Shown: positions 24,998-32,749 of the stretch, piece after piece | Layout: every line of letters starts with the position of its first letter | How positions within the stretch are numbered: position 1 is the first letter of the stretch | Origin: Candidatus Planktophila versatilis | Lineage (GTDB): Bacteria > Actinomycetota > Actinomycetes > Nanopelagicales > Nanopelagicaceae | Reading direction: 5' to 3' | DNA length: 64,000 nt | Assembly: GCF_002288265.1 (NCBI RefSeq) | Contig: NZ_CP016778.1 | Coordinates: 310,001-374,000, forward strand | Notes under the pieces: generated by a model | What the model was told of the DNA's origin: nothing | Seen by the model: only the letters and a program-made list of their open reading frames with translations | The model's database searches: none | Position numbers and translations under genes: made by a program

Positions 24998-25041
24998 AAT
25001 TCTCCCCGGAGAGATCAGCAATGATCTCTCCGGGGAGAATT
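24998..25041 (+). terminator. Perfect 20-bp hairpin with GCAA tetraloop between binding protein and ATPase
   Basis: Arms 24998-25017 and 25022-25041 are fully complementary around GCAA, a GNRA tetraloop. The bases after it are AATTAACAC, not a U-run. It therefore fits partial termination or protection of the upstream mRNA 3' end better than a full stop. This would give more binding protein than ATPase and permease. Confidence 0.75.
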
Positions 25042-25105
25042 AACACTTTTATATGGATGATTGGCGTAGTCTTTTAATAATTAATCTCTTGGAAAAGGAT
25101 TCGTC

Positions 25106-26629
25106 TTGAAGAATGAAATGTGCTTGGAAGCTATTGAAGCTACCAAGATCTATGGCAAGACTACGGTTTTGCAGAACGTATCTATGAATGTGCTTAAGGG
25201 AGAGGTACACGGGCTTGTTGGTCGCAACGGTGCCGGAAAGTCCACGCTAGTAGGTGGCATCACCGGACTCGTAACGCTAGACCACGGTCATGTAATTTTT
25301 GATGGCGTAAAACTTGAACCAGGCAATCCTGAATTCGCACTTAAAGCGGGCATCGCAATTGTTCCGCAACAAATGAGTTCATTCCGCACGCTTTCGGTAG
25401 GAGAAAATTTATTTGTTGGCCGCCTGCCCATGGGTAAGCACGGCTTGGTTAATTGGACAAAAGTCTGGGAGATGGCTGAAACTTCTCTGAAATTAGTTGG
25501 TCTAGATATTGACCCGAGAGTTCCTATTGCAACTCTTGGTGTTGCATCCCGACAGATGATTGCAATCGCGCAGGCGCTATCTCGATCTGCAAAACTGATA
25601 ATTCTTGATGAACCAACCGCAGCCTTAGCAAAACCTGAAATTGATAGACTCTTCAAATTAATAGAGAATTTATCTGACTCCGGCGTTTCAATTATTTATA
25701 TTTCACACCACCTTCAAGAAGTTTTTGCTATTACAGAGAGAGTGACAGTGCTGCGCGATGGCTTATCGCGAGGGACTTTTCAAACTTCTGAAATTTCATC
25801 CGATGATTTGATTAGGGAGATGGGGGCTAGCTCTGCGCTCACGAAGAGAGCTCGCAAATCAGATAGTCACTCATCAGATTCGGATCTCGGTAAGAGCGCA
25901 GTTGTGCTTGATGTTAAAGATTTAAGTAAGGAAAATGCTTTTAGCCAAATCTCTCTCACGATTCGAACTGGTGAAGTTGTTGGGTTAACCGGGTTAGAGG
26001 GATGCGGAAAGCATGAATTAGTTCAGACACTTTTCGGCTTGCAAGGAGCGACATCGGGTAGCGCTGAATACGGTGGCGCAAGTAGCGTTGCAAAGCGCCC
26101 CAAAGAAGCGATTTCACGGGGAGTGGGATATCTATCGCAGGATCGTCGAGGAGAAAGCGTATTCGAAAAATTCAACGTTGCAGATAATCTCACGATGACA
26201 GTACTTGATAGGTTGCAGAATAAATGGGGCCTGCAATTCCCAAGTAAGGCTAGAAAAGTATCTAAGGATGCAATTAAAACTTACAGCATTGTTTGTACAG
26301 GTCCCGGTCAAATTGTTGGCACATTAAGTGGAGGCAACCAGCAAAAGGTTGCACTTGCCAAAATGTTGCAATCCGGTCCTTCTTTGTTACTTCTTGAGGA
26401 GCCGACGCAAGGTGTTGATATTGCAGCCAAGGCGAGCATTACGACCATCGTTGCAGAGGCTTGTGAGCGTGGCGCAGGAGTGCTACTCATCTCAGATGAA
26501 GTAGAGACTTTGTTACAGGTAACTGACCGAGTCATCGTTCTATATAAGGGCAATAAAGTTAGTGAGTTTGAAACTGAAGATTTAGATGGCGAAACACTTA
26601 TCCGAGCAATCGAAGGGATCAACGCATGA
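25106..26629 (+). CDS. Sugar ABC transporter ATPase (RbsA/XylG type)
   Basis: Tandem ATPase of 507 residues for a ribose/xylose-class importer. Domain 1 has GRNGAGKST, ASRQMIAIAQALSR and LDEPTAAL. Domain 2 has the degenerate Walker A GLEGCGKHE usual in this family, plus LSGGNQQKVALAKML and LEEPTQGVD. I keep the TTG start at 25106, because AAAAGGA at 25093-25099 lies 6 bases before it, whereas the in-frame ATG at 25118 is 18 bases away. The stop overlaps the permease start (ATGA). Confidence 0.92.
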   Translation: MKNEMCLEAIEATKIYGKTTVLQNVSMNVLKGEVHGLVGRNGAGKSTLVGGITGLVTLDHGHVIFDGVKLEPGNPEFALKAGIAIVPQQMSSFRTLSVGENLFVGRLPMGKHGLVNWTKVWEMAETSLKLVGLDIDPRVPIATLGVASRQMIAIAQALSRSAKLIILDEPTAALAKPEIDRLFKLIENLSDSGVSIIYISHHLQEVFAITERVTVLRDGLSRGTFQTSEISSDDLIREMGASSALTKRARKSDSHSSDSDLGKSAVVLDVKDLSKENAFSQISLTIRTGEVVGLTGLEGCGKHELVQTLFGLQGATSGSAEYGGASSVAKRPKEAISRGVGYLSQDRRGESVFEKFNVADNLTMTVLDRLQNKWGLQFPSKARKVSKDAIKTYSIVCTGPGQIVGTLSGGNQQKVALAKMLQSGPSLLLLEEPTQGVDIAAKASITTIVAEACERGAGVLLISDEVETLLQVTDRVIVLYKGNKVSEFETEDLDGETLIRAIEGINA

Positions 26630-27618
26630 AAAGAGTAAAATGGATCAACAGATTGGTTGACCATCTAATTTGGATTGTGTTAGCTGTAACAGTTATTGTG
26701 ATAGCCCTGACAATTGATACCTTCTTCCAGTTCAATAACCTTTCTAATGTGCTGCTTCATGGCACAGTCCTTGGCCTTTTATCTATTGCCGCCGCAACGG
26801 TAATTATCGGCGGAGATCAAGATCTCTCGCTCGGTGTGAATATGGGTTTTGTTGGTTATCTGGTTGCCTGGATATCTTTAGGCGAAGGAGATGTCGGTAG
26901 TGGTTGGAATGTAAATCCAATTCTTGCAGCATTTATCGGCATTGCCGTGGGTATTGGAATTGGCTGGGTAAATGGCTCATTGGTAACTCGACTTAAGATG
27001 GATAGTTTCCTTGTAACTCTCGGAAGTCTTATTGTTTTGGGTGGACTTACCTATGTGTTAAATCAGGCCAGAACTTTGAACGGAATCGACCCGGCCCTGT
27101 TGTTTTTAGGAGGAGAGAAATCATTTGGAGTTCCTAACTCAGTAATTCTTACTGCCTGCGCCTTTGGACTTGCGATAATGATCTCTCGCTTTACCAGTAG
27201 CGGACGTCGTCTTTATGCAGTGGGAAGCAATGCAGTAGCTGCACGAGCTGCAGGTATTGATCCAGGTGCGGTAAAGCGTCGCATGTTTATGGTTGCCGGA
27301 GGAACTGCCGGCGTTGCCGGATTGCTCATCATCGGAGAACTTGGGTCAGCGCCAGCAAATGTTGGTCAGGGTGTGATTTTTGAAGTATTTGCTGCAACAG
27401 TTATTGGTGGGGTAAGTCTTTCCGGAGGACGTGGGTCTTACTTCGATGTCTTAGGAGGAGTGCTTTTGTTATCAATCATCGCAAATGCTCTCAACCTCAC
27501 TACTATCGACCCATTCTGGGTAGAGCCAATTCGAGGATTTATCATTTTGTTCGCCGTCTTCTTGGACTCACAGCGTGAGACTTTGCGCCTGTGGCTCTTT
27601 AAGCATGCAACATCCTAA
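26626..27618 (+). CDS. Sugar ABC transporter permease (RbsC/XylH type)
   Basis: A 330-residue membrane protein with about eight to ten hydrophobic helices. The BPD_transp_2 family pattern is plain: GGDQDLSLGVNMGFVG, GSLVTRLKMDSFLVTLG, GRRLYAVGSNAVAARAAGI and VIGGVSLSGGRGS. Coupled to the ATPase by ATGA. The dehydrogenase gene follows after 7 bases, so all four genes should share a transcript. Confidence 0.9.
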   Translation: MKRVKWINRLVDHLIWIVLAVTVIVIALTIDTFFQFNNLSNVLLHGTVLGLLSIAAATVIIGGDQDLSLGVNMGFVGYLVAWISLGEGDVGSGWNVNPILAAFIGIAVGIGIGWVNGSLVTRLKMDSFLVTLGSLIVLGGLTYVLNQARTLNGIDPALLFLGGEKSFGVPNSVILTACAFGLAIMISRFTSSGRRLYAVGSNAVAARAAGIDPGAVKRRMFMVAGGTAGVAGLLIIGELGSAPANVGQGVIFEVFAATVIGGVSLSGGRGSYFDVLGGVLLLSIIANALNLTTIDPFWVEPIRGFIILFAVFLDSQRETLRLWLFKHATS

Positions 27619-27625
27619 AGTTGCG

Positions 27626-28618
27626 ATGAAAGCACTTTTCATCACTGCTCCTCAAAAGTGGGAGATTTTAGAAGTCCCTACTCCCGAAATCACTCAAGCT
27701 GAGGTGCTTCTTCGTGTTGGCTTTGTCGGACTTTGCGGTACTGACCTGGAGCTACTAAACGGAAAGCATCCATATTTTTCAACAAATAATGCTTCTTTCC
27801 CAATGCAAATTGGGCATGAGATGAGCGGAACAATTGTTCAATCCATGAATCCAGCTTTACCTGTTGGTACGCAAGTGATTATGGATCCAATCGTAGGGTG
27901 CGGAAATTGTGAAGGTTGCAAAAATCGTGCGACGTGGTGTCAGGAGCGCGTTGAGATTGGAGTACGACGCGGGGGACCCGGTGCATTGGCAGAGTATGTA
28001 AAAGTCCCTATGGGAAATGTTTATCCGATTCCACAAGGAGTTTCACTTCGTGATGCAACTCTTACCGAGCCGGCAGTCACTGCCATTAATGGCGTATCTA
28101 GAATTCAAGCCTCTGGGGGTCGCGCACTAGTAGTGGGAGATGGCACTATTGGAATAATTGCTGCGCAAGTTCTTGCACATAGAGGCTGGAAGGTGCAAGT
28201 AGCAGTTCTCAATGAAGTAAGTGCAGAGCGTGTGCGTTCGCTGGGATTTGAACCTGTCATGCCACATCAAATGGAAAGCATTTCAGTCAATGTTGTCGTT
28301 GAGGCTGCAGGCACAAATCGTTCCATCCAATCCACATTTAAGGCTGTATCTGCGGGTGGCGAGGTTGTGCTCCTTGGAGTTCCAGATAAACCTATGGAAG
28401 GTTTCGATATTGCCGATCTCGTATTACGTGAGATCTCTATTTATGGAGTACTCAATGGGCCTGGTTTGTATAACGAGGCACTTGAACTGATTGCTAAGGG
28501 TGTTATTCAGTCATCAAAAATTATTGATCAAGTCTTTGACTTTGCCCAGTTTGGTGATGCAATCAAGTTATTAGCTAACCCAGATAGGAAATTGCCTAAA
28601 ATCCTCATCGGTATGTAA
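27626..28618 (+). CDS. Zinc-dependent alcohol/polyol dehydrogenase (MDR family)
   Basis: Medium-chain dehydrogenase of 330 residues. Catalytic zinc ligands are GLCGTD and GHE. The structural zinc loop has four cysteines, CGNCEGCKNRATWC, and the cofactor loop is VVGDGTIG. It resembles sorbitol, idonate or threonine dehydrogenases. The frame is open 17 codons further upstream into the permease, but the family N-terminus MKALFITAPQKWEILEVP points to ATG 27626. As the last gene of the ABC operon it probably makes the first oxidation of the imported substrate. Confidence 0.85.
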   Translation: MKALFITAPQKWEILEVPTPEITQAEVLLRVGFVGLCGTDLELLNGKHPYFSTNNASFPMQIGHEMSGTIVQSMNPALPVGTQVIMDPIVGCGNCEGCKNRATWCQERVEIGVRRGGPGALAEYVKVPMGNVYPIPQGVSLRDATLTEPAVTAINGVSRIQASGGRALVVGDGTIGIIAAQVLAHRGWKVQVAVLNEVSAERVRSLGFEPVMPHQMESISVNVVVEAAGTNRSIQSTFKAVSAGGEVVLLGVPDKPMEGFDIADLVLREISIYGVLNGPGLYNEALELIAKGVIQSSKIIDQVFDFAQFGDAIKLLANPDRKLPKILIGM

Positions 28619-28654
28619 GTAGCCAGTTAGTTCTGCTTGGTCAGTTGCAGTACC

Positions 28655-28960
28655 TCAGTGGCGCTGCATTCCTCGGCGGCCCCAGAACTCCCAGAGGGCC
28701 ATCACACTCAAAACAAGTGCGAATCCGAAGAGAACATCCTCTGCTGGAGCGGAGAAGAATCGAAGTCCCACAATCGCATCAGGGCTATACATCACGATAT
28801 TTCTTGAGGTGAGCCACCAATTTGTCAGAAACTGGAATGGCAAGATGATTGCATAAGAGGTCCAGAATGCTGGTCGCGTGAGCATGGAAGTTTTAAAGAG
28901 AAAGAGGTCTGCCATAACCGCTATGGCAAATGCGGTAATTGCGATATCAGAGTAAATCAT
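28655..28960 (-). CDS. crtYd: Lycopene beta-cyclase subunit CrtYd-like
   Basis: A 101-residue membrane protein with three hydrophobic helices. FQFLTNWWLTSRNIVMYSP and the SAPAEDVLFGFALVL segment are typical of the second half of heterodimeric actinobacterial lycopene cyclases. It follows crtYc with an ATGA overlap. Together they cyclise lycopene to beta-carotene in the membrane, which the adjacent blh product can cleave. Confidence 0.85.
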   Translation of the reverse strand: MIYSDIAITAFAIAVMADLFLFKTSMLTRPAFWTSYAIILPFQFLTNWWLTSRNIVMYSPDAIVGLRFFSAPAEDVLFGFALVLSVMALWEFWGRRGMQRH

Positions 28961-29292
28961 TCGCCGAACTCATCTTTACGCCAGTGTGGTTTAACGGTGG
29001 TGACGCCCTCAATCGTAAAGATAGCTGCCATCGGAATCACCATAAAGAAAATATATTCCTCTAGCGGAATACTAAACGGTCCATAAATCCCTAACATTTG
29101 TTCCCGATCGAAGAACCAGTGGCCTTGTGCGATTGCATAGGCATCCCAAGCAAGAAAAAAAATACTGATGGGCAAAACGCTAATTGCTACTCGCTTGATG
29201 CGACGCAAGACGCCGGTCTTCAAATAGATCTCTAGCCAGGCCGAGCCGCAGAAGGTAAATATGAGCATCGCCATATAAGACCACTGTTTCAT
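28957..29292 (-). CDS. crtYc: Lycopene beta-cyclase subunit CrtYc-like
   Basis: A 111-residue membrane protein. IYGPFSIPLEEYIFFMVIP carries the paired glutamates conserved in CrtYc. The frame is open back to 29406, but those codons lie antisense inside blh and lack similarity. I take the ATG at 29292 (MKQWSYMAMLIF), leaving a 49-base divergent promoter region. Coupled to crtYd. Confidence 0.85.
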   Translation of the reverse strand: MKQWSYMAMLIFTFCGSAWLEIYLKTGVLRRIKRVAISVLPISIFFLAWDAYAIAQGHWFFDREQMLGIYGPFSIPLEEYIFFMVIPMAAIFTIEGVTTVKPHWRKDEFGE

Positions 29293-29328
29293 GCCTGCAT
29301 TTTTGCATATAACTCTGTGAAAAATTGC

Positions 29329-29334
29329 TACTGT
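29329..29334 (+). promoter_or_regulatory. Extended -10, leaderless blh start
   Basis: TACTGT ends 7 bases before the ATG at 29342 and is preceded by TGC, an extended -10. The 49-base gap also holds the reverse promoter of crtYc. Confidence 0.5.
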
Positions 29335-29341
29335 GTTCGCT

Positions 29342-30292
29342 ATGAGTGAGACTAAATTACGGCTCTTTAGCCGGGTCCGCACTCTCTCCAGCGCGGTGAT
29401 TGCCATTGCTACCGTGCTCTCACTGCTCTTCTCGCAGTGGCTTGGAACAAACTCCCTGGGCTGGCAGTTAGTTCTGGCAACGATCGCCTTAGCTATTGGT
29501 ATTCCACATGGCGCCCTAGATCATCTGGTCACACTTCCTAAGGCAGCTCCTATTCGGATGGCGTTATTTATCATGCTCTACGTCGCCATCGCCCTACTCG
29601 CTATCTATGCAATCCTGCGATGGAACGTCTGGGGATTCATCTTTGTTGTCATCATGAGTGCCACCCACTTTGGAATCGGAGATGCAGCATTCTTAAGTGA
29701 GAAAGATTCACTAGATGGCAGTTCCCGAATTCCGGCTTGGTTCTATGCACCTGCTGCTGGGCTGCTTCCGGTTGCCATCCCGCTGGTAAACAGCCGCAGT
29801 ACCGATGCACTTGAAAAAGTTAATCCTGCGCTGATTAATTGGCATAGTGGGTTCACTACTGAAATTCTGATGGCAGTTGCCGTAGTTACAACTCTTTGCC
29901 TTCTGGCACTGCTCCAACGTAAGCGTTATCGAGATGCACTCGACATTCTGCTCTTGGCCGCCCTCGCCTCCTTTGCACCACCTCTTGTGGCGTTTGCCGT
30001 CTACTTCGGCTGTTGGCATGCAATGCGCCATACCGCTCGTCTTACCTCACTCTTACCTAATTCAGAGAGTGCATACTTGCGGGGACGCCCTGGTCAGGCC
30101 TTTGTGGCCGCCGTTATTCCAGGGCTGCCAGCACTTGTTGGAACATTAATCTTCGTCGTTATCTTGGCTGGCTTTTCACAACAAGATCTCAGTGACAAAT
30201 TCTTATGGTTGACCTTGGTCACAATCTGGGCGCTAACAGTTCCTCACATGATAGTCACAGCCAGATTAGACCGCGCCGCACTCAAGAAATAA
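29342..30292 (+). CDS. blh: Brp/Blh-type beta-carotene 15,15'-dioxygenase
   Basis: Membrane oxygenase that splits beta-carotene into two retinal molecules. About eight hydrophobic helices carry the expected metal-binding histidines: GIPHGALDH near the N-terminus, SATHFGIGD mid-protein and YFGCWHAMRHT in the C-terminal half. The frame allows a GTG three codons earlier, but ATG 29342 fits the promoter spacing. Placed head-to-head with crtYc-crtYd, which make its substrate. This implies a retinal-binding rhodopsin elsewhere in the genome. Confidence 0.88.
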   Translation: MSETKLRLFSRVRTLSSAVIAIATVLSLLFSQWLGTNSLGWQLVLATIALAIGIPHGALDHLVTLPKAAPIRMALFIMLYVAIALLAIYAILRWNVWGFIFVVIMSATHFGIGDAAFLSEKDSLDGSSRIPAWFYAPAAGLLPVAIPLVNSRSTDALEKVNPALINWHSGFTTEILMAVAVVTTLCLLALLQRKRYRDALDILLLAALASFAPPLVAFAVYFGCWHAMRHTARLTSLLPNSESAYLRGRPGQAFVAAVIPGLPALVGTLIFVVILAGFSQQDLSDKFLWLTLVTIWALTVPHMIVTARLDRAALKK

Positions 30293-30304
30293 GTACCGCT
30301 TAGT

Positions 30305-30310
30305 TACTCT
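30305..30310 (+). promoter_or_regulatory. -10 hexamer, leaderless M23 peptidase start
   Basis: TACTCT ends 7 bases before the ATG at 30318, just after the blh stop. Confidence 0.45.
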
Positions 30311-30317
30311 TGCCCAC

Positions 30318-30902
30318 ATGCTTAAGAAAACTCTTGTTGTGCTCTTACTTCTTAGCGCTACGCCTTCAGCACATGCGGCGCCTGTATATGTTTTTCCGGT
30401 AGCAAATTGCGAAGTGAACTATGCACGAGCACATCATGACTATGCCGCGACAGATATTTTGGCAAAGGCGGGCTGCAAATTCGTGGCACCTATTAACGGC
30501 GTTGTTGATGAAGTTAATCGGGTAGATACCTGGCGGAGTCCACCTAATCTAGGAATCACACGAGGTGGTTTATCTGTGTCAATTATTGGTGAAGATGGTG
30601 TTCGTTACTACGGTTCACATCTGCGATCCATTCCGCTTAGCATTCAGCCCGGCGTTGCAGTTACCGCAGGTCGCATCCTCGGAGCAATTGGAGCTACCGG
30701 AAGTGCGCGCGGAACATCGCCACATCTTCACTTTGGAATTTCCTGGCCAACACCGCCAGATACGTGGTGGGTGCGTCGTGGAGAAGTTCTACCGTGGAAG
30801 TATTTAGATGCCTGGAAGAACGGTAATGATTTATCTCCCGCAAAAGCTGTTGCTGCAATGAAAGCTAAAGTTGGCGAGATACCACCGGAGCCTAAGAAGT
30901 AA
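30318..30902 (+). CDS. Secreted M23 (LytM-type) peptidase
   Basis: A 194-residue protein with a signal peptide (residues 1-20, SAHAA). The zinc ligands are H40 and D46 (ARAHHDYAATDI) and the HLHF motif after GSARGTSP. It should cut peptide cross-links of the cell wall or act as a wall-binding activator. The domain fills the mature protein, with no extra wall-binding module. Transcribed alone, convergent with the cold shock gene. Confidence 0.85.
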   Translation: MLKKTLVVLLLLSATPSAHAAPVYVFPVANCEVNYARAHHDYAATDILAKAGCKFVAPINGVVDEVNRVDTWRSPPNLGITRGGLSVSIIGEDGVRYYGSHLRSIPLSIQPGVAVTAGRILGAIGATGSARGTSPHLHFGISWPTPPDTWWVRRGEVLPWKYLDAWKNGNDLSPAKAVAAMKAKVGEIPPEPKK

Positions 30903-30920
30903 TTATTTTTGGGAAAAAAA

Positions 30921-30952
30921 TAAGGCCCGTACGATTTCTCGCACGGGCCTTA
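30921..30952 (-). terminator. Rho-independent terminator of the cold shock gene
   Basis: TAAGGCCCGT (30921-30930) is perfectly complementary to ACGGGCCTTA (30943-30952). Read on the reverse strand, the stem is followed by a T-rich run (TTTTTTT within 30905-30920), so it ends csp transcription. It may also slow readthrough from the M23 gene. Confidence 0.8.
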
Positions 30953-30965
30953 CTTATAAGTGAAT

Positions 30966-31169
30966 TTAGTTAGCGTTCACTGCATCTGCCTGAGGACCCT
31001 TAGGACCCTGGACAACCTCGAATGACACTGACTGACCCTCTTCAAGGGACTTGTAACCGTTTCCTTGGATTGCTGAGTAGTGAACGAAAACATCTTGTCC
31101 GCCACCATCAACTGCAATGAAACCGAAACCCTTTTCAGAGTTGAACCACTTAACTGTACCTGTTGCCAT
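30966..31169 (-). CDS. Cold shock protein (CspA family)
   Basis: A 67-residue single-stranded nucleic-acid-binding OB fold with RNP1 (KGFGFI) and RNP2 (VFVHY), and the usual [10 protein letters not shown] start. It acts as an RNA chaperone. A ribosome binding site AAGGA lies about 11 bases before the ATG. Unlike most lone genes here it has a real leader, and a small dyad TCGAG/CTCGA sits at 31203-31217 within it, possibly structured RNA. Confidence 0.95.
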   Translation of the reverse strand: MATGTVKWFNSEKGFGFIAVDGGGQDVFVHYSAIQGNGYKSLEEGQSVSFEVVQGPKGPQADAVNAN

Positions 31170-31494
31170 ATTTTTTACTATTCCTTCGATATGTGTAGGT
31201 GTTCGAGAATTCCTCGACCACCAGTCTTCGTCTTGCGTTCAGCCATACCGAGTAAAGAAGTAAATCTAACAACGGGTACTGATTAAAGCGTCCGACTAGG
31301 GAAAAGCGTACCGGCAATACATGGGTATTCCTATTCCGTAAACAGCTCATACCAACCCAGATCACGCTCAAAAAATGGCTGGGGATTCACAAAGTCAGTC
31401 AAAAGTTGTATAAATGAGGTACTCAACTACCAAAGAGTAAGCGTTTGTGGATCGGGGAAGGTCGCACAAGGCAGCCTTGGTAGGAGTTTTTCAT
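31170..31494. other. Divergent intergenic region csp / DUF3145
   Basis: 325 bases without a supported gene. The left part holds the csp leader and promoter, whose exact -10 I cannot fix. The right part holds the DUF3145 promoter and a leader of about 75 bases. An upstream GTG at 31447 in frame with DUF3145 lacks family similarity. Confidence 0.5.
31386..31414 (+). promoter_or_regulatory. Promoter of the DUF3145 gene
   Basis: TTCACA at 31386-31391, 17-base spacer and TATAAA at 31409-31414, one of the best sigma70-type matches in the window. Confidence 0.65.
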
Positions 31495-31980
31495 ATGCAC
31501 GACAAACGCTATGCCGGATTGATTACCATCCACTCGGCGCCATCACCCCTGCGCCAACATATTGAGTGGGGGTTGAATGCAATTCTTGGCATCACACACG
31601 AATACTCATGGCGTGATCAACCACTAGCAACCGGCACCTTGCGCACCATCATTGAATATCGCGCTCCACTTGGAACTGCGGCAAAAATTGCAACAGCGCT
31701 CAAGAACTGGCATTACCTGCGTTTTGAAGTGCAAGAATTTTGTAGCCAAGGCGCTGAGTTCTTTCGCTTCACCCCAGAGCTAGGTATTCATCGCGCCTTC
31801 ACCGATGGAACTGGTTCGATACTTATTTGTGAAAATGTTATCCGTAAGTCTCTTGCCAGCTTTGATGATGTAGAAATTCGTGAGAATTTAGAGGCAGCAC
31901 TCGGAAGTGCATGGGATTTAGCACTCGAGCCAATGCGCGGGGTAGATCTACAGGAAGTTCACAGACTCAGAGCTATATAA
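31495..31980 (+). CDS. DUF3145 family protein
   Basis: A conserved actinobacterial protein of unknown function, 161 residues from this start. Recognisable features are ITIHSAPSPLRQHIEWGLNAILG near the N-terminus, NWHYLRFEVQEFCSQGAEFFRF and FTPELGIHRAFTDGTGS. No catalytic motif or membrane helix is seen. I choose ATG 31495 because TAGGAG at 31481-31486 lies 8 bases ahead and the family begins there. The gene for a SIMPL protein follows after 7 bases. Confidence 0.85.
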   Translation: MHDKRYAGLITIHSAPSPLRQHIEWGLNAILGITHEYSWRDQPLATGTLRTIIEYRAPLGTAAKIATALKNWHYLRFEVQEFCSQGAEFFRFTPELGIHRAFTDGTGSILICENVIRKSLASFDDVEIRENLEAALGSAWDLALEPMRGVDLQEVHRLRAI

Positions 31981-31981
31981 T
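31976..31981 (+). promoter_or_regulatory. -10 hexamer, leaderless SIMPL gene start
   Basis: A consensus TATAAT overlaps the DUF3145 stop and ends 6 bases before the ATG at 31988. Confidence 0.55.
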
Positions 31982-31987
31982 TAATTT

Positions 31988-32746
31988 ATGACTTCACAAG
32001 CACCCATGACTTCCATCGAACGTCGCCGATCAATTCTCTATATTGCAATTGCGCTCATTCTTGCAATTGCCGTCGGCGGGGGACTTGTTAAAGTCGGTGC
32101 CGGTTTTGCAGCACGCAGTGCAAATGGCATCACAGTCACTGGCTCTGCTAAGACATCTGCTACCGCCGATAATGCTGTCTGGACACTCAATGTTTCACTT
32201 ACTCGTCCAACTGTTTCTGAGGCAGTGACCAAGGTGGGTAATGATGTCGCAGCGGTCAGCAAATACCTCACAGATGGTGGAGTTCCGGCCAGCGCACTCA
32301 CACTTGGCTCAGTCTCAACCTATGCCAATGAAGAGTATGCAAATGGAAATAACACCGGAAAGATTCTTAACTACCGCGCCTCCCGTGATGTTGTTGTTCG
32401 CTCGAAAGATGTTGATCTCATCGCTAAGTTAGCTCAAGGCATTGGCACAATTCTGCAAGCCGGAGTAGCGGTCAATAATTACGGACCGCAGTACTACCTC
32501 TCTACTCTCCCGGCATTGCGCCCTCAGCTATTAGAAGAAGCGATGAAAGATGCCAAGATCCGCGCGCAAGCAATTACCAAAGCGGTTGGTGGAAAAGTTG
32601 GTGCGGTGCAAGCTGTGCGCTCTGGTGTATTTCAGGTGACAACGCCGGATTCAACGATGACCCAAGATACTGGGGCATATGACACATCAAGTATTGAAAA
32701 GACTGTGACATCTACCGTCTCAGTTACCTTCGACGTTAAGAAGTAG
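31988..32746 (+). CDS. SIMPL (DUF541/YggE-like) domain protein
   Basis: A 252-residue protein with one N-terminal membrane anchor (about 14-38) and an extracytoplasmic SIMPL domain: ITVTGSAKTSATADNAVWTL at its start, YRASRDVVVRSKDVD in the middle and a helical EEAMKDAKIRAQAI stretch. Relatives are linked to oxidative stress and envelope functions, but no reaction is known. It converges on accD with 3 bases between stops. Confidence 0.82.
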   Translation: MTSQAPMTSIERRRSILYIAIALILAIAVGGGLVKVGAGFAARSANGITVTGSAKTSATADNAVWTLNVSLTRPTVSEAVTKVGNDVAAVSKYLTDGGVPASALTLGSVSTYANEEYANGNNTGKILNYRASRDVVVRSKDVDLIAKLAQGIGTILQAGVAVNNYGPQYYLSTLPALRPQLLEEAMKDAKIRAQAITKAVGGKVGAVQAVRSGVFQVTTPDSTMTQDTGAYDTSSIEKTVTSTVSVTFDVKK

Positions 32747-32749
32747 CCC

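Noticed and set aside
29293-29406. Longer N-terminus of CrtYc
   Set aside because: The extra 38 codons run antisense into blh and match nothing in the family.
31170-31400. Cold-shock riboswitch-like leader of csp
   Set aside because: Only a 5-bp dyad (31203-31217) is visible; not enough to claim an RNA element.
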